Part shown: positions 23,708-31,944 of the stretch, piece by piece
Numbering within the stretch: position 1 is the first letter of the stretch
Layout: each line of letters starts with the position of its first letter
NCBI RefSeq assembly: GCF_004364325.1
Contig: NZ_SOCP01000005.1
Coordinates: 1-64,000, forward strand
Length of the DNA stretch: 64,000 nucleotides
DNA from: Actinophytocola oryzae
Lineage (GTDB): Bacteria; Actinomycetota; Actinomycetes; Mycobacteriales; Pseudonocardiaceae
Direction: 5' to 3'
The notes under the pieces: model-generated
Seen by the model: only the letters and a program-made list of their open reading frames with translations
What the model was told of the DNA's origin: nothing
The model's database searches: none
Made by a program: the position numbers and the translations under genes

Positions 23708-24828
23708 CCCCGGTCTCCACCAGCCGCGGTGAGCAGGGCGGCCAGTACGCCGGTGGCGCCGGAGAGCAGGGTCGCGTCCAGTTCCGGGAGCTCGTCGAGC
23801 CGTTGGACCAGGTGACCGGTGAGCGTGTCACGCAACGCGGCCGCGGCGGGCAGCCCGGCGTGGCGCGTGAAGGCGTCGGCGACGAGCAGCATCCCGGCCG
23901 CGCCGTGGCACGCGGCGAGCGGCTCGTCGGTGAGGTGGAAGTCGGGATCGTAGGCGGCGCACAGGGTTTCCATCGCCTCGGTGGCCACCGCACACAGCGC
24001 GCCGCCGTCATGTCCACCGTGGACGAGCATCTGACCTGCCGCCCACAGCGCCCACGCGACTCCCGGCGTGCCGTAGCACCAGGCCTGCCTGCGCACCTCC
24101 CCCACACACCCGGCCGAGGTTCCCCGTGCCGGCCACGACATCACGCCGCGCTCGTCGGCGCACCGCTGCGACACCAGCCAGGAGGCGAGGCGGTGTACGG
24201 CATCGGCGACGCGCGCGTCACCGGGCAGGTGGGGCATCGCCATGCTCAGCGCGGCGACCGGTCCCGCGACGCCGTGGGCGAGTCCCGTGACGACACCGCC
24301 CTGGGCCCAGCCGACGAGCGGATGGCCTGCGAACGCACCGATCCGGAACCCGGTCGTGCTCTCGGCGAGGCCGACGAGGTGCGTGACGGCCGGGGCGAGC
24401 CACTCCTGCCGCACCGGCAGCACCCCGGTCACCTGCGCGAGCACCACCCCCGCCGAGCCGAGGACCACGTCGTAGTCGTCGAACCCCAACTCCGAGGTCC
24501 GCCACCGGGGCTCCGCCGTCGCGACCGCGACCGCGGTCCGTTCCGCCGCGTCCACCACGTTCGGGTACCGGGTCGCGACGAGCCGAAGTCCGGCCAGGAT
24601 CCCGCTCATGCCCCCGAAGAGCCCGAGCCCGGCTCGGCGCCGGTTGCCCGTGCGCAGCCAGGCGCGGATGGCGTCGCGGGGTACCTGGCCGTCCGGCACG
24701 AGCGTCGCGAGCACGACCGGTCCCAGATCGGGACCGGCCGTGTCCGCGGCGGCCGAAGCCGTCCAGGAAGCGAGCACCCGCTCGGCGGCGGCCGACAGGG
24801 CAGCAGTCGGTTCCGCCGAGACAGTCAT
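23680..24828 (-). CDS. lanC: LanC-type lanthipeptide cyclase
   Basis: The 382-residue protein has the alpha-toroid pattern of LanC. Zinc ligands are Cys251 in WCYGTPGVAW and Cys307-His308 in AACHGAAGM. The active-site His185 lies in GLAHGVAGP. LanC adds precursor cysteine thiols to dehydrated Ser/Thr to form lanthionine rings. An ATG at 24849 overlaps the precursor stop but lacks a ribosome site, whereas GGAGGAG precedes the ATG at 24828, which is therefore chosen. It follows the precursor by 20 bases. Confidence 0.93.
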   Translation of the reverse strand: MTVSAEPTAALSAAAERVLASWTASAAADTAGPDLGPVVLATLVPDGQVPRDAIRAWLRTGNRRRAGLGLFGGMSGILAGLRLVATRYPNVVDAAERTAVAVATAEPRWRTSELGFDDYDVVLGSAGVVLAQVTGVLPVRQEWLAPAVTHLVGLAESTTGFRIGAFAGHPLVGWAQGGVVTGLAHGVAGPVAALSMAMPHLPGDARVADAVHRLASWLVSQRCADERGVMSWPARGTSAGCVGEVRRQAWCYGTPGVAWALWAAGQMLVHGGHDGGALCAVATEAMETLCAAYDPDFHLTDEPLAACHGAAGMLLVADAFTRHAGLPAAAALRDTLTGHLVQRLDELPELDATLLSGATGVLAALLTAAGGDRGWLPCLAMY

Positions 24829-24848
24829 GACCCGCTCCTCCGTGTTCA

Positions 24849-25013
24849 TCAGCAGACGTAGGTACCGGCGCCGCCGCAGTGACCGCTGCAGGCGAGGGAG
24901 CACACGACCGACCCGATGGTCTGTGCTTCCCCGACCGCGATCGTCTCGCCGACCTCGGCGTCAAGTTCCGCGACCAGAGCGTCCAGTTCGTCCAGCTCGA
25001 TCGTGCTCTGCAT
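24849..25013 (-). CDS. lanA: class I lanthipeptide precursor peptide with four S/T-x-x-C motifs
   Basis: The 54-residue peptide has an acidic leader rich in Leu/Asp (TIELDELDALVAELDAEVGE) that ends GEAQTIG. The core is SVVC-SLAC-SGHC-GGAG-TYVC. Ser35/Cys38, Ser39/Cys42, Ser43/Cys46 and Thr51/Cys54 can each close a small thioether ring, giving three lanthionines and one methyllanthionine. Every Cys in the core has a partner at i-3. AAGGAGAACACG precedes the ATG, a strong ribosome site. It lies between the dehydratase and cyclase genes. The leader end and true ring pattern are predictions. Confidence 0.92.
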   Translation of the reverse strand: MQSTIELDELDALVAELDAEVGETIAVGEAQTIGSVVCSLACSGHCGGAGTYVC

Positions 25014-25044
25014 CGTGTTCTCCTTCGGTTCGACTCTTCGCATC

Positions 25045-25061
25045 CCACCGGTTCCCGGTGG
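25045..25061. promoter_or_regulatory. hairpin between lanB and lanA
   Basis: CCACCGG (25045-25051) and CCGGTGG (25055-25061) form a 7-bp stem with a 3-base loop in the 61-base gap between the dehydratase stop and the precursor start. Such hairpins can stabilise the abundant precursor message or reduce read-through. There is no U-tract. Its function is inferred. Confidence 0.35.
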
Positions 25062-25074
25062 TGTCAACGGGTGG

Positions 25075-27543
25075 TCAGCGCGCCACGAGCGGCGCTCCAT
25101 CCACAGTGGACCGTTCGAGGTCCGACCAGGCCCTCGCCACCTCGTCGGCGAGCCGGTCCGGGCTCGCCCGGTGCGGCAGGCGCACGAGCAGCTGCGCGGC
25201 GAGTGGCTCGCCCGCCTCGCTCCGCACCACCGCGTCGTCCGGGCCGGGCAGCATCTCCTCGAGCACCAGCGCCGAGGCGGACGGATCGGCCAGCACCCGG
25301 TCGAACACGCGGAGCGCGGCGACGCTGTCCAGGTCGACCGGCCGAGGCCTGCGCGCGCCACGCGCACGCAGGAAGTTCCAGCGGGGTGCCCCGGTCTCCG
25401 CGCGCAGCCTCGCGAGTGCCCGCACCCGGTCCACGAGCGGCGCGGCGGGACGTGGCAGGTCCTCCCTGGACACGACGACCGACCGCGGCGCGAGCACCAG
25501 GCCGCCGTCGACGACGAGCCGGGGCAGCCGCCGCCGGGCGGGGAACGCGGTCATGGGGTCACCCGGGGCGAACGAGGCCGCCAGCCTCCCGACCGGCGAG
25601 GTCGCCATGAGCAGCGCCAGGACGGCGTCCCACGGGCGAGGTGGCACCCTCGTCGCATGGCAGATCGGCCACACCGGGCGTCCCGACGGGTCCTCGGCGA
25701 CCAGCCGGGCACCGTCGCGGCGGACCGTGATGTGCCCGAGCGGCAGGTACCGGCCGGACGGCCCGTGGTCACCGAGGTAGGTGGCCGGGTCGGCGTCGCC
25801 GGTCCACAGACCGGTGTAGCGCGGGCGGCGCACCGCGTTCGCGCAGCGGAGACCGTTGGGCGGCACGAGCACCTCGACGATCTCGACACCGCAGCGGCCC
25901 GCCACCGCGTCGAGGAACGCGCGGTACGCGTCCACATGCGACACGTCCTCGTGCAGGCCCCGCAACGCGTCGACGAACCGCGCGTCGATCACACCCGCCG
26001 CGTTCACGCCTTCCAGCACCGCGAACGGCCCGCCGGAGGGCAGTGGCCGCACGAGGCAGTCGGTGGGCCACGGCCGGTGCTCGACGGGCGGCACGCCGAG
26101 GTCGTCCAGCACGGCGGGGGTGAGGTCGACCTGGTCGTGGTCGGCGTGCCCGGCGATCCACTCGCACAGCCGGTGGTGCGCCGTGCCCGGCTCCGGCTCC
26201 GACCAGGTCGAGTGGTGGTGCTCGGTGTGCTCGGACGAGCGTCCGTCGAGGAACCGCGCGACGAGCTCGGTCACCGGTCGCGGTCGCGAGTCGACGGTGT
26301 CGAGCACGGGGTGGCGCCGCGTGGCCGCGCCGACCGCGGCCTGCACACGGCGGGCCTGGTCCACGAGGCCGCCGAGCCGCTCGATCGCCGCGCCGGGCAC
26401 GTGACCGCTCGCGCGCCGGTACACGTCGACGAAACCACCGGCGAACACGCCGTCGGCCTGTTCCGGACGTGGCCGCGCACTCCAGCTCCGCAGGCGGGCC
26501 CTGGGGCGGGTCGACGCCTGCACGATCCCGAGCCGGACGAGGTGGTGCAGGAAGCCGCGCACCACGTCCGCGCCCCTGCCGTCCGGCGCGAGCAGGGCGG
26601 CGATCTCCTCGGCACGCACCGCCCCGCCGCCGAGCGCCTGGCTGACGACGTCGAGCGGCTGTGTCCTGCGCACGCGCACCAGCCGCACCCCGGCCTCGGT
26701 GTCCGGGTCCGCCACCCAGCAGCACAGCCGGTCGTCCTCGATCCAGTGCAGCCCCGCCATCGACAGCGACGCGTCCGGCAGGTCGTCGGCCTGGGACAGC
26801 TCACGCCGGTGCGCGCCTATGTTGCCGACGGTGTGGACGGCGTAGTCGCCGACCGTCGCGTCGGTGAGCAACGCGCCGTCGGAGCCGGGGCCGGAGCCCA
26901 CGACCGCGACGTGCCCGAGCCAGCCCCTCGGCGTGGTCTTGTACGCCGCCCTGGCGAGGATGCGCAGCAGGTAGTCGGCGCGCTGCCGCATCCGCTTGCC
27001 GCTCCACGCGGGGTCGTCGGCGAGCCGCTCCCGGATCTCGGCAGGCAGGTTCGGCGCGGCGTCGGCCACGACCCGCAGGACCGCGGGGTCGCTCGTGGCC
27101 AGCTCCCACGGCAGGGTCGCGAGACGTTCCCGTTCCCGCTCGATCGCCCTGGCGAGCCGCCCGTCCTCCGCGACGAGGTCCCGCGACCACGCCGCGGCGC
27201 GGAGCAGGTCGCCGGTGAGGCTGTCCTGGCCGTCGAGGACCGCGTTGACCACGGCGAGCCTGCGGCAGTCCACCGCGTCGACCGGTTGCCCGCGCAGCAG
27301 TGTGCGCCGCGTCGCGAGCGCGAGGCCGCGTATCGCGGCGGGCAGCTCGGGGTGCGGCACGAGCTCCGCGGTCAGCCGGGCGGCGAGGCGGCCGGCGAAC
27401 CCCGCGTAGTCCACTTCGGACCGCCCGCGGCCGCGGATGCGTTCGAACAGCGCCGGGTTGCCTGCCTTCGCCAGCACCGTGACGGGCAGCGCCGCCACGC
27501 GCAGCAGTCCGGCGGGGCCGGTGAACGAGCCGTCAGCGCACAT
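25075..27543 (-). CDS. lanB: lantibiotic dehydratase, LanB glutamylation domain (split form)
   Basis: The 822-residue protein matches the N-terminal large domain of class I LanB, which uses glutamyl-tRNA to activate Ser/Thr of the precursor. Typical stretches are LLRVAALPVTVLAKAGNPAL at the start, KTTPRGWLGHVAVVGSGPG near residue 200 and RLPRLVVDGGLVLAPRSVVV near residue 680. The C-terminal elimination domain found in full-length LanB (about 1000 residues) is absent here and encoded by the adjacent upstream gene. The ATG overlaps that gene by 11 bases. No signal or membrane segment is seen. Confidence 0.92.
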   Translation of the reverse strand: MCADGSFTGPAGLLRVAALPVTVLAKAGNPALFERIRGRGRSEVDYAGFAGRLAARLTAELVPHPELPAAIRGLALATRRTLLRGQPVDAVDCRRLAVVNAVLDGQDSLTGDLLRAAAWSRDLVAEDGRLARAIERERERLATLPWELATSDPAVLRVVADAAPNLPAEIRERLADDPAWSGKRMRQRADYLLRILARAAYKTTPRGWLGHVAVVGSGPGSDGALLTDATVGDYAVHTVGNIGAHRRELSQADDLPDASLSMAGLHWIEDDRLCCWVADPDTEAGVRLVRVRRTQPLDVVSQALGGGAVRAEEIAALLAPDGRGADVVRGFLHHLVRLGIVQASTRPRARLRSWSARPRPEQADGVFAGGFVDVYRRASGHVPGAAIERLGGLVDQARRVQAAVGAATRRHPVLDTVDSRPRPVTELVARFLDGRSSEHTEHHHSTWSEPEPGTAHHRLCEWIAGHADHDQVDLTPAVLDDLGVPPVEHRPWPTDCLVRPLPSGGPFAVLEGVNAAGVIDARFVDALRGLHEDVSHVDAYRAFLDAVAGRCGVEIVEVLVPPNGLRCANAVRRPRYTGLWTGDADPATYLGDHGPSGRYLPLGHITVRRDGARLVAEDPSGRPVWPICHATRVPPRPWDAVLALLMATSPVGRLAASFAPGDPMTAFPARRRLPRLVVDGGLVLAPRSVVVSREDLPRPAAPLVDRVRALARLRAETGAPRWNFLRARGARRPRPVDLDSVAALRVFDRVLADPSASALVLEEMLPGPDDAVVRSEAGEPLAAQLLVRLPHRASPDRLADEVARAWSDLERSTVDGAPLVAR

Positions 27544-28330
27544 CGTCGCCGCCGTCGCGGAGTGCCTCGGTGAGCAGGGCCTGCCTGCCGAAGCTGAGTC
27601 CGGCCCGGTTCCAGCTGAACACCACGTACCACGCGACGGCACGGTCGCGGTCGGTGTCGTGCAGGGAGGCCGCCCAGTCGGCCGCCGGTGACGCCACTCC
27701 CGTCGCGTGCGTCGCGGCGAGCTGCCGGACCTCGTCCTCCCGAGGCACGTCCGACCGCCGCCACCAGCCACGCAGCCCGGCCTTGACGGCGTCCGACGCG
27801 GTTACGGCCGTCGGAAGGGCTCTGCCGGTCTCGACGACCTGCGCCCAGACCCCGTGCTCGCGCTCGCCGCCGATCCCCATCGCGTCGAACACGTGGCGCA
27901 GCATGGTGAACGACAGCGCCCACGCGGGTGTCCGACGTGGACCGGCGTGGAACCGCAGCCAGGTCGTCGCGTCCACGGTGAACATCCGGTGCGCGTGGCG
28001 CATCGGGCCATGGCCGCCGAACTTGTGCTCCTCCGGTTCGTAGGCCCCCGGTACGATGTCGTCGACCAGACCCTCGGCAGACCAGCGACGCGCCAGCTCG
28101 TCCAGTGCCGCCCCGACGACGTGCTCGTGCCCCGGCGCGGGCCGGAACCGCACCCGCAGCCCGGGGGGCTTGCTCATGAAGAAGAAGTCGTCGACGAGCC
28201 GCCGGTCGCGCCACTGGTCCACCACGGAGGACAGCTCACGGAACAACTCCCCAGGTCGCCCGGCCGACGGCGCGAGACCGAGCTGGACCCAGCTGTCGGT
28301 GGACTTCGCGTCGCGGAGGGTGCTCGTCAT
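27533..28330 (-). CDS. LanB elimination-domain protein (thiopeptide-type bacteriocin biosynthesis family)
   Basis: The 265-residue protein is a stand-alone SpaB C-terminal/elimination domain. SWVQLGLAPSAGRPGELFRE leads into FFFMSKPPGLRVRFRPAPGH, the diagnostic strand. YEPEEHKFGGHGPMRHAHRM is a second conserved block, and SWNRAGLSFGRQALLTEAL ends it. It removes glutamate from the glutamylated precursor to give dehydroamino acids. It is the first gene of the operon, ahead of the glutamylation domain, so the order is reversed relative to a one-piece LanB. GGGGGA precedes the ATG. Confidence 0.92.
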   Translation of the reverse strand: MTSTLRDAKSTDSWVQLGLAPSAGRPGELFRELSSVVDQWRDRRLVDDFFFMSKPPGLRVRFRPAPGHEHVVGAALDELARRWSAEGLVDDIVPGAYEPEEHKFGGHGPMRHAHRMFTVDATTWLRFHAGPRRTPAWALSFTMLRHVFDAMGIGGEREHGVWAQVVETGRALPTAVTASDAVKAGLRGWWRRSDVPREDEVRQLAATHATGVASPAADWAASLHDTDRDRAVAWYVVFSWNRAGLSFGRQALLTEALRDGGDDVR

Positions 28331-28777
28331 TTTTCCCCCGTATTCGTCGGCATTCCGAGGCGAACGTAACACCGGCGGCACGACGGCCGTCGAAACAATA
28401 CGGAGGCAGATCCCGCATGCCCGTCCTTAGCGGGGCGATAATCACTGGACCGGACGTTTCGACCTGTCGCGTCGACACGCTGCGTATCGACGGACTACCC
28501 CCGTTCGGGCGCGTTTGGGGCTAGCCGAAAAGGTAAGGCAACGCGTGGTATGTCACGGTCAGGCTGATCACGGTCGGGTCGGCGGCGCCGGCGGGTCAGC
28601 CGTTGGAGTGACGGACACCGGTTAGTACGGTTTCCGCTTGAGTTAACGGAACATGTACGTATGGTGTAGATCAACCTTGACACAGCCAATTGCACGCGCG
28701 GCATCCGGGGGGGTTCCCACAATCGCCCGCACGACCACATTTGGCCCGATTCGCCACGCATTCCTGAAAGTGGGAAG
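28331..28777. other. 447-bp divergent intergenic region between lanthipeptide operon and dxs
   Basis: No gene was found. The region is less GC-rich than the flanking genes. It holds a TTGACA at 28677-28682 facing dxs, but no convincing -10 box at the usual distance. An AT-rich block (28635-28675) contains ACATGT and GTTAAC. The promoters of both operons must lie here. Confidence 0.5.
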
Positions 28778-30637
28778 ATGAGCAGTCCCGACCCGACCGG
28801 ACCCGCGAGGCCCGTGCGCGCACCGAGATCGCTCCGGGTGGACGTCGAGGACTCGGTGATCGTCCCGCTGCCGACCTCCTACCCCGCCTCGCTCCTCGGC
28901 AGGCTGCGTGACGTGACCGACCTGCGTGCGCTGCCCGAGGAGGACCTGCCCGGTCTCGCCGAGGAGATCCGGGACGTGCTGGTCTCGACGGTCACCCGCA
29001 CCGGCGGCCACCTCGGCTCCAACCTCGGCGTCGTCGAGCTGACCATCGCCCTGCACCGCGTCTTCTCCTCGCCGGAGGACGCGATCGTGTTCGACACCGG
29101 CCACCAGAGCTACGTGCACAAGCTCCTCACCGGGCGCGGTCCCCACTTCGAGCAGCTGCGCAGGCCGGGCGGCCTGTCCGGCTACCCGAGCCGCGCCGAG
29201 TCACCGCACGACCTCGTGGAGAACTCGCACGCCTCCGCCGCGCTGTCCTACGCCGACGGCCTGTCCCGCGGGTTCGCACTGGCTCCGGGACGGCACCGGC
29301 ACGTGGTCGCCGTGGTCGGCGACGGGGCGCTCACCGGGGGGATGTGCTGGGAGGCCCTCAACAACATCGCGACGTCCGACCGGGCCGTGGTGATCGTGCT
29401 CAACGACAACGGCCGCTCCTACGCGCCGACCATCGGCGCGGTGGGCCGCCACCTCGCCGAGCTTCGCGGCGAGACGGGCAGGTTCCGGCTGTCGGTCTTC
29501 GAGAACCTGGGCATCTCCTACGTCGGCCCGGTCGACGGCCACGACCTCGGCCAGCTCGACGGCGCGCTGCGCAAGGCGCGGGCACTGTGCCGTCCGGTGG
29601 TCGTGCACTGCGTGACGACGAAGGGCAAGGGCCACGAGCCGGCCGAGACCGACGCGGTCGACCGCCTCCACACCGTGCCGCCCGCGCCGACCGGGGCCTC
29701 GACCACCACCCCGGCCAGGCCCGCGTGGACGTCGGTGTTCGCCGACGAGGTCGTGCGGCTCGGCAGGGACAGGCCCGACCTCGTCTGCCTCAGTGCGGCG
29801 ATGCTGCGGCCGACCGGCCTGCACCGGTTCGCCGAGGAGTTCCCGGAGCGGACCATCGACGTCGGGATCGCCGAGCAGCACGCGGTCAGCTGCGCGGCCG
29901 GTCTCGCCATGGCGGGCATGCACCCGGTCCTCGCCGTGTACTCGACGTTCCTCACCCGCGCCGTCGACCAGGTGCTGCTCGACGTGGCACTGCACGGCCT
30001 CCCGGTGACGTTCGTGCTCGACCGGGCCGGGGTGACCGGCGACGACGGACCGAGCCACCACGGCATGTGGGACCTGTCGCTGCTCCAGGCCGTGCCGGGA
30101 CTGCGCATCGCCGCGCCCCGCGACGGCGCCCGGCTGGCACGGCTCCTCGCCGAGTCCGTCGCGACCGACGGGCCCACCGCGCTGCGGTTCCCGAGGGGCA
30201 CGCCGGGGCCGGACGTGCCGGAGCTGCGCACCGAGGGTGGCGTCGACGTGCTCCACGAGACCGGCAGGCGCGACGTCCTGCTCGTCACGGTCGGTCCGCT
30301 GGCGGCGACCGGGGTCCGCGCCGCGCTGAAGCTCGACGAGCACGGCATCGGCGTGACCGTGTGCGACCCGAGGTGGGTGAGCCCGCCCGACCGGGCGCTC
30401 GTCGACCTCGCGGCCCGGCACCGGCTGGTCGTCTCCGTCGAGGACAACGTCGTGGTCGGTGGCGTGGGCACCCGCCTCGCCCAGACCGTCACGGCGGCAG
30501 GCGTGCCGACGCCGGTGCACGCGCTCGGGCTGCCTACCGAGTTCCTGCCCCACAGCCCGCGGGCCGACATCCTGCGCCGCCACCGGCTCGACGCGGCCGG
30601 TCTCGTCAGGACGATCACGGCTCTCGCGGAAGCCTGA
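28778..30637 (+). CDS. dxs: 1-deoxy-D-xylulose-5-phosphate synthase
   Basis: The 619-residue enzyme has the full DXS pattern: FDTGHQSYVHKLLTGR, the thiamine-diphosphate/Mg motif VVGDGALTGGMCWEALNN, GIAEQHAVSCAAGLAMAG and LDRAGVTGDDGPSHHGMWDL. It condenses pyruvate and glyceraldehyde 3-phosphate, the entry step of the MEP isoprenoid pathway. A 35-residue tail precedes the normal start region. GTGGGAAG precedes the ATG. No other isoprenoid gene is present in the window, so this is likely a second copy beside a housekeeping dxs. Its role near the lanthipeptide locus is unclear. Confidence 0.95.
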   Translation: MSSPDPTGPARPVRAPRSLRVDVEDSVIVPLPTSYPASLLGRLRDVTDLRALPEEDLPGLAEEIRDVLVSTVTRTGGHLGSNLGVVELTIALHRVFSSPEDAIVFDTGHQSYVHKLLTGRGPHFEQLRRPGGLSGYPSRAESPHDLVENSHASAALSYADGLSRGFALAPGRHRHVVAVVGDGALTGGMCWEALNNIATSDRAVVIVLNDNGRSYAPTIGAVGRHLAELRGETGRFRLSVFENLGISYVGPVDGHDLGQLDGALRKARALCRPVVVHCVTTKGKGHEPAETDAVDRLHTVPPAPTGASTTTPARPAWTSVFADEVVRLGRDRPDLVCLSAAMLRPTGLHRFAEEFPERTIDVGIAEQHAVSCAAGLAMAGMHPVLAVYSTFLTRAVDQVLLDVALHGLPVTFVLDRAGVTGDDGPSHHGMWDLSLLQAVPGLRIAAPRDGARLARLLAESVATDGPTALRFPRGTPGPDVPELRTEGGVDVLHETGRRDVLLVTVGPLAATGVRAALKLDEHGIGVTVCDPRWVSPPDRALVDLAARHRLVVSVEDNVVVGGVGTRLAQTVTAAGVPTPVHALGLPTEFLPHSPRADILRRHRLDAAGLVRTITALAEA

Positions 30638-31087
30638 CCGGCTCGACATCCCGCCTCGTGCGTCAAACCCGGTCGGGCCGTGGGTCCGATGCCGGGAGCA
30701 CGGCAGACCGGAATTCAGGGCGGGCATTGTCGGAGGGTGTCGCGTGTCCGCCGCCTTCTTCCTTGTAATACCCCGAAGGTGCTTTCTACCGCCACGTCGC
30801 CCTCTTCGTCGAACCCAGGTCAACGACACCCTGTAATCACCGGAACAGGCGGTTTGCGGTGTGGCTTGTCCGCACAGTCACCAGTATGGCTTCGGTACCC
30901 CCGGAAGGGAGGTTACTTCCCATTTCGAAGACACGACCGGGAATGCAATCCGTCACCGTCGGAACTCAACCGACGCGATGGGGTGGATACGTTCACCGTT
31001 AGTGTTACTCGACAACTGGTCGGCGGAATTCGGTAGTAACTTGCAAGAAGTCCGAGATCGTCACGATCGCTTCGTAAGGAGACATCT
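30638..31087. other. 450-bp intergenic region before secreted repeat protein
   Basis: No gene-like frame was found; frames here lack third-position GC bias and ribosome sites. The last 150 bases are relatively AT-rich and probably carry the promoter and a long leader for the next gene, which starts after GTAAGGAGACATCT. No terminator hairpin for dxs was recognised. Confidence 0.5.
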
Positions 31088-31843
31088 ATGCAGAAGTTTG
31101 CTGGCCGTCGCATGTATCTCGCGGCTCTGGCCGTGCCGGTCGCCATGGTGATCGGACCGCTGACCGCGTCCGCGGAGGGCACGGTGGCCGACTTCGTCGC
31201 GACCGGGTCCGGCGACTTCCCGTTCGCCTGGTGCTACCCCGACAACGTCAACGTCGCGGACCAGACGACCGACAACGACCACGTGTCCTTCATCATCAAC
31301 GGCGTGGGCAACGAGAACTCGGTCGGCAACGGCAACACCGAGATCAGCAACACCCAGGACTCGGCGATCGGCAACGACCGCGCCCTCCGCGCGGTCCCCG
31401 ACGAGACCGTCGAGACCACGGACGCGACCACTGACGAGGCCACGGACGAGGTAACCGAGGAGGCAACCGAGGAGACCACTGACGAGACGACTGCCGTCGA
31501 CGCCACGGGCGACGACGGCGGCTGGGGCAGCGGCAACGCCGCCTTCTACGACGAGGGCTGGGCCGGCGCAGGCGCCGACGGCGCGGCGACGGGCGCCACC
31601 ACGGCGGCTTCCATCACGGCCTCGGGCGACTGGGGCAGCGGTGACGCCGCCTACTTCGACACCAGCTTCGCTGGTGCCGGCGCTGACGGTTCGGTCGCGG
31701 GTCACATCACGAGCCTCGCGGTCAACTACAGCGACGGCTGGGGCGGTGGCGTCAACGCCGCGCTGTACGACGCGGGCTTCTCGGCGGCCGGCGCTGACGG
31801 TGCCATGACCGGCGGCGTCACCACCGGTGCCATCAGCTGGTAA
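31088..31843 (+). CDS. secreted protein with three Gly/Ala-rich repeats
   Basis: The 251-residue protein starts with a signal peptide (basic MQKFAGRR, then LAALAVPVAMVIGPL, cleavage after TASA). A globular segment with a single Cys (FPFAWCYPDNVNV) and an Asn/Gly-rich stretch follow. Residues about 105-140 are a Thr/Glu/Asp linker. Three copies of a unit of about 35 residues come last, each with W-G-x-G-x-x-A-A-x-(Y/F)-D and (A/S)G-A-D-G. It is exported and perhaps surface-assembled. There is no LPXTG or C-terminal helix. AAGGAGA precedes the ATG, and a strong terminator follows. The family is not recognised. Confidence 0.85.
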   Translation: MQKFAGRRMYLAALAVPVAMVIGPLTASAEGTVADFVATGSGDFPFAWCYPDNVNVADQTTDNDHVSFIINGVGNENSVGNGNTEISNTQDSAIGNDRALRAVPDETVETTDATTDEATDEVTEEATEETTDETTAVDATGDDGGWGSGNAAFYDEGWAGAGADGAATGATTAASITASGDWGSGDAAYFDTSFAGAGADGSVAGHITSLAVNYSDGWGGGVNAALYDAGFSAAGADGAMTGGVTTGAISW

Positions 31844-31858
31844 CAGATCACGATGAGA

Positions 31859-31894
31859 AAGGCGCCGGCTCCCTGGCAAGGGAGCCGGCGCCTT
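31859..31894 (+). terminator. strong hairpin terminator after the secreted repeat protein
   Basis: AAGGCGCCGGCTCCC and GGGAGCCGGCGCCTT form a perfect 15-bp stem around the loop TGGCAA, 15 bases after the stop codon. The stem is symmetrical, so it could also end transcripts of the converging sigma-factor gene. A long U-tract is missing, as is common in actinomycetes. Confidence 0.85.
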
Positions 31895-31944
31895 CGTCGT
31901 TGGGACGTGTTGTCGGAGCGAGGATCGAGAGCAGTGCGGACCGG

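Noticed and set aside
24916..27573. 885-residue plus-strand open frame over lanB
   Set aside because: Low-complexity Arg/Gly/Val composition and no motif. The minus strand encodes LanB and the precursor with proper ribosome sites.
29201..30829. 542-residue minus-strand open frame antisense to dxs
   Set aside because: No family features; the dxs frame is unambiguous.
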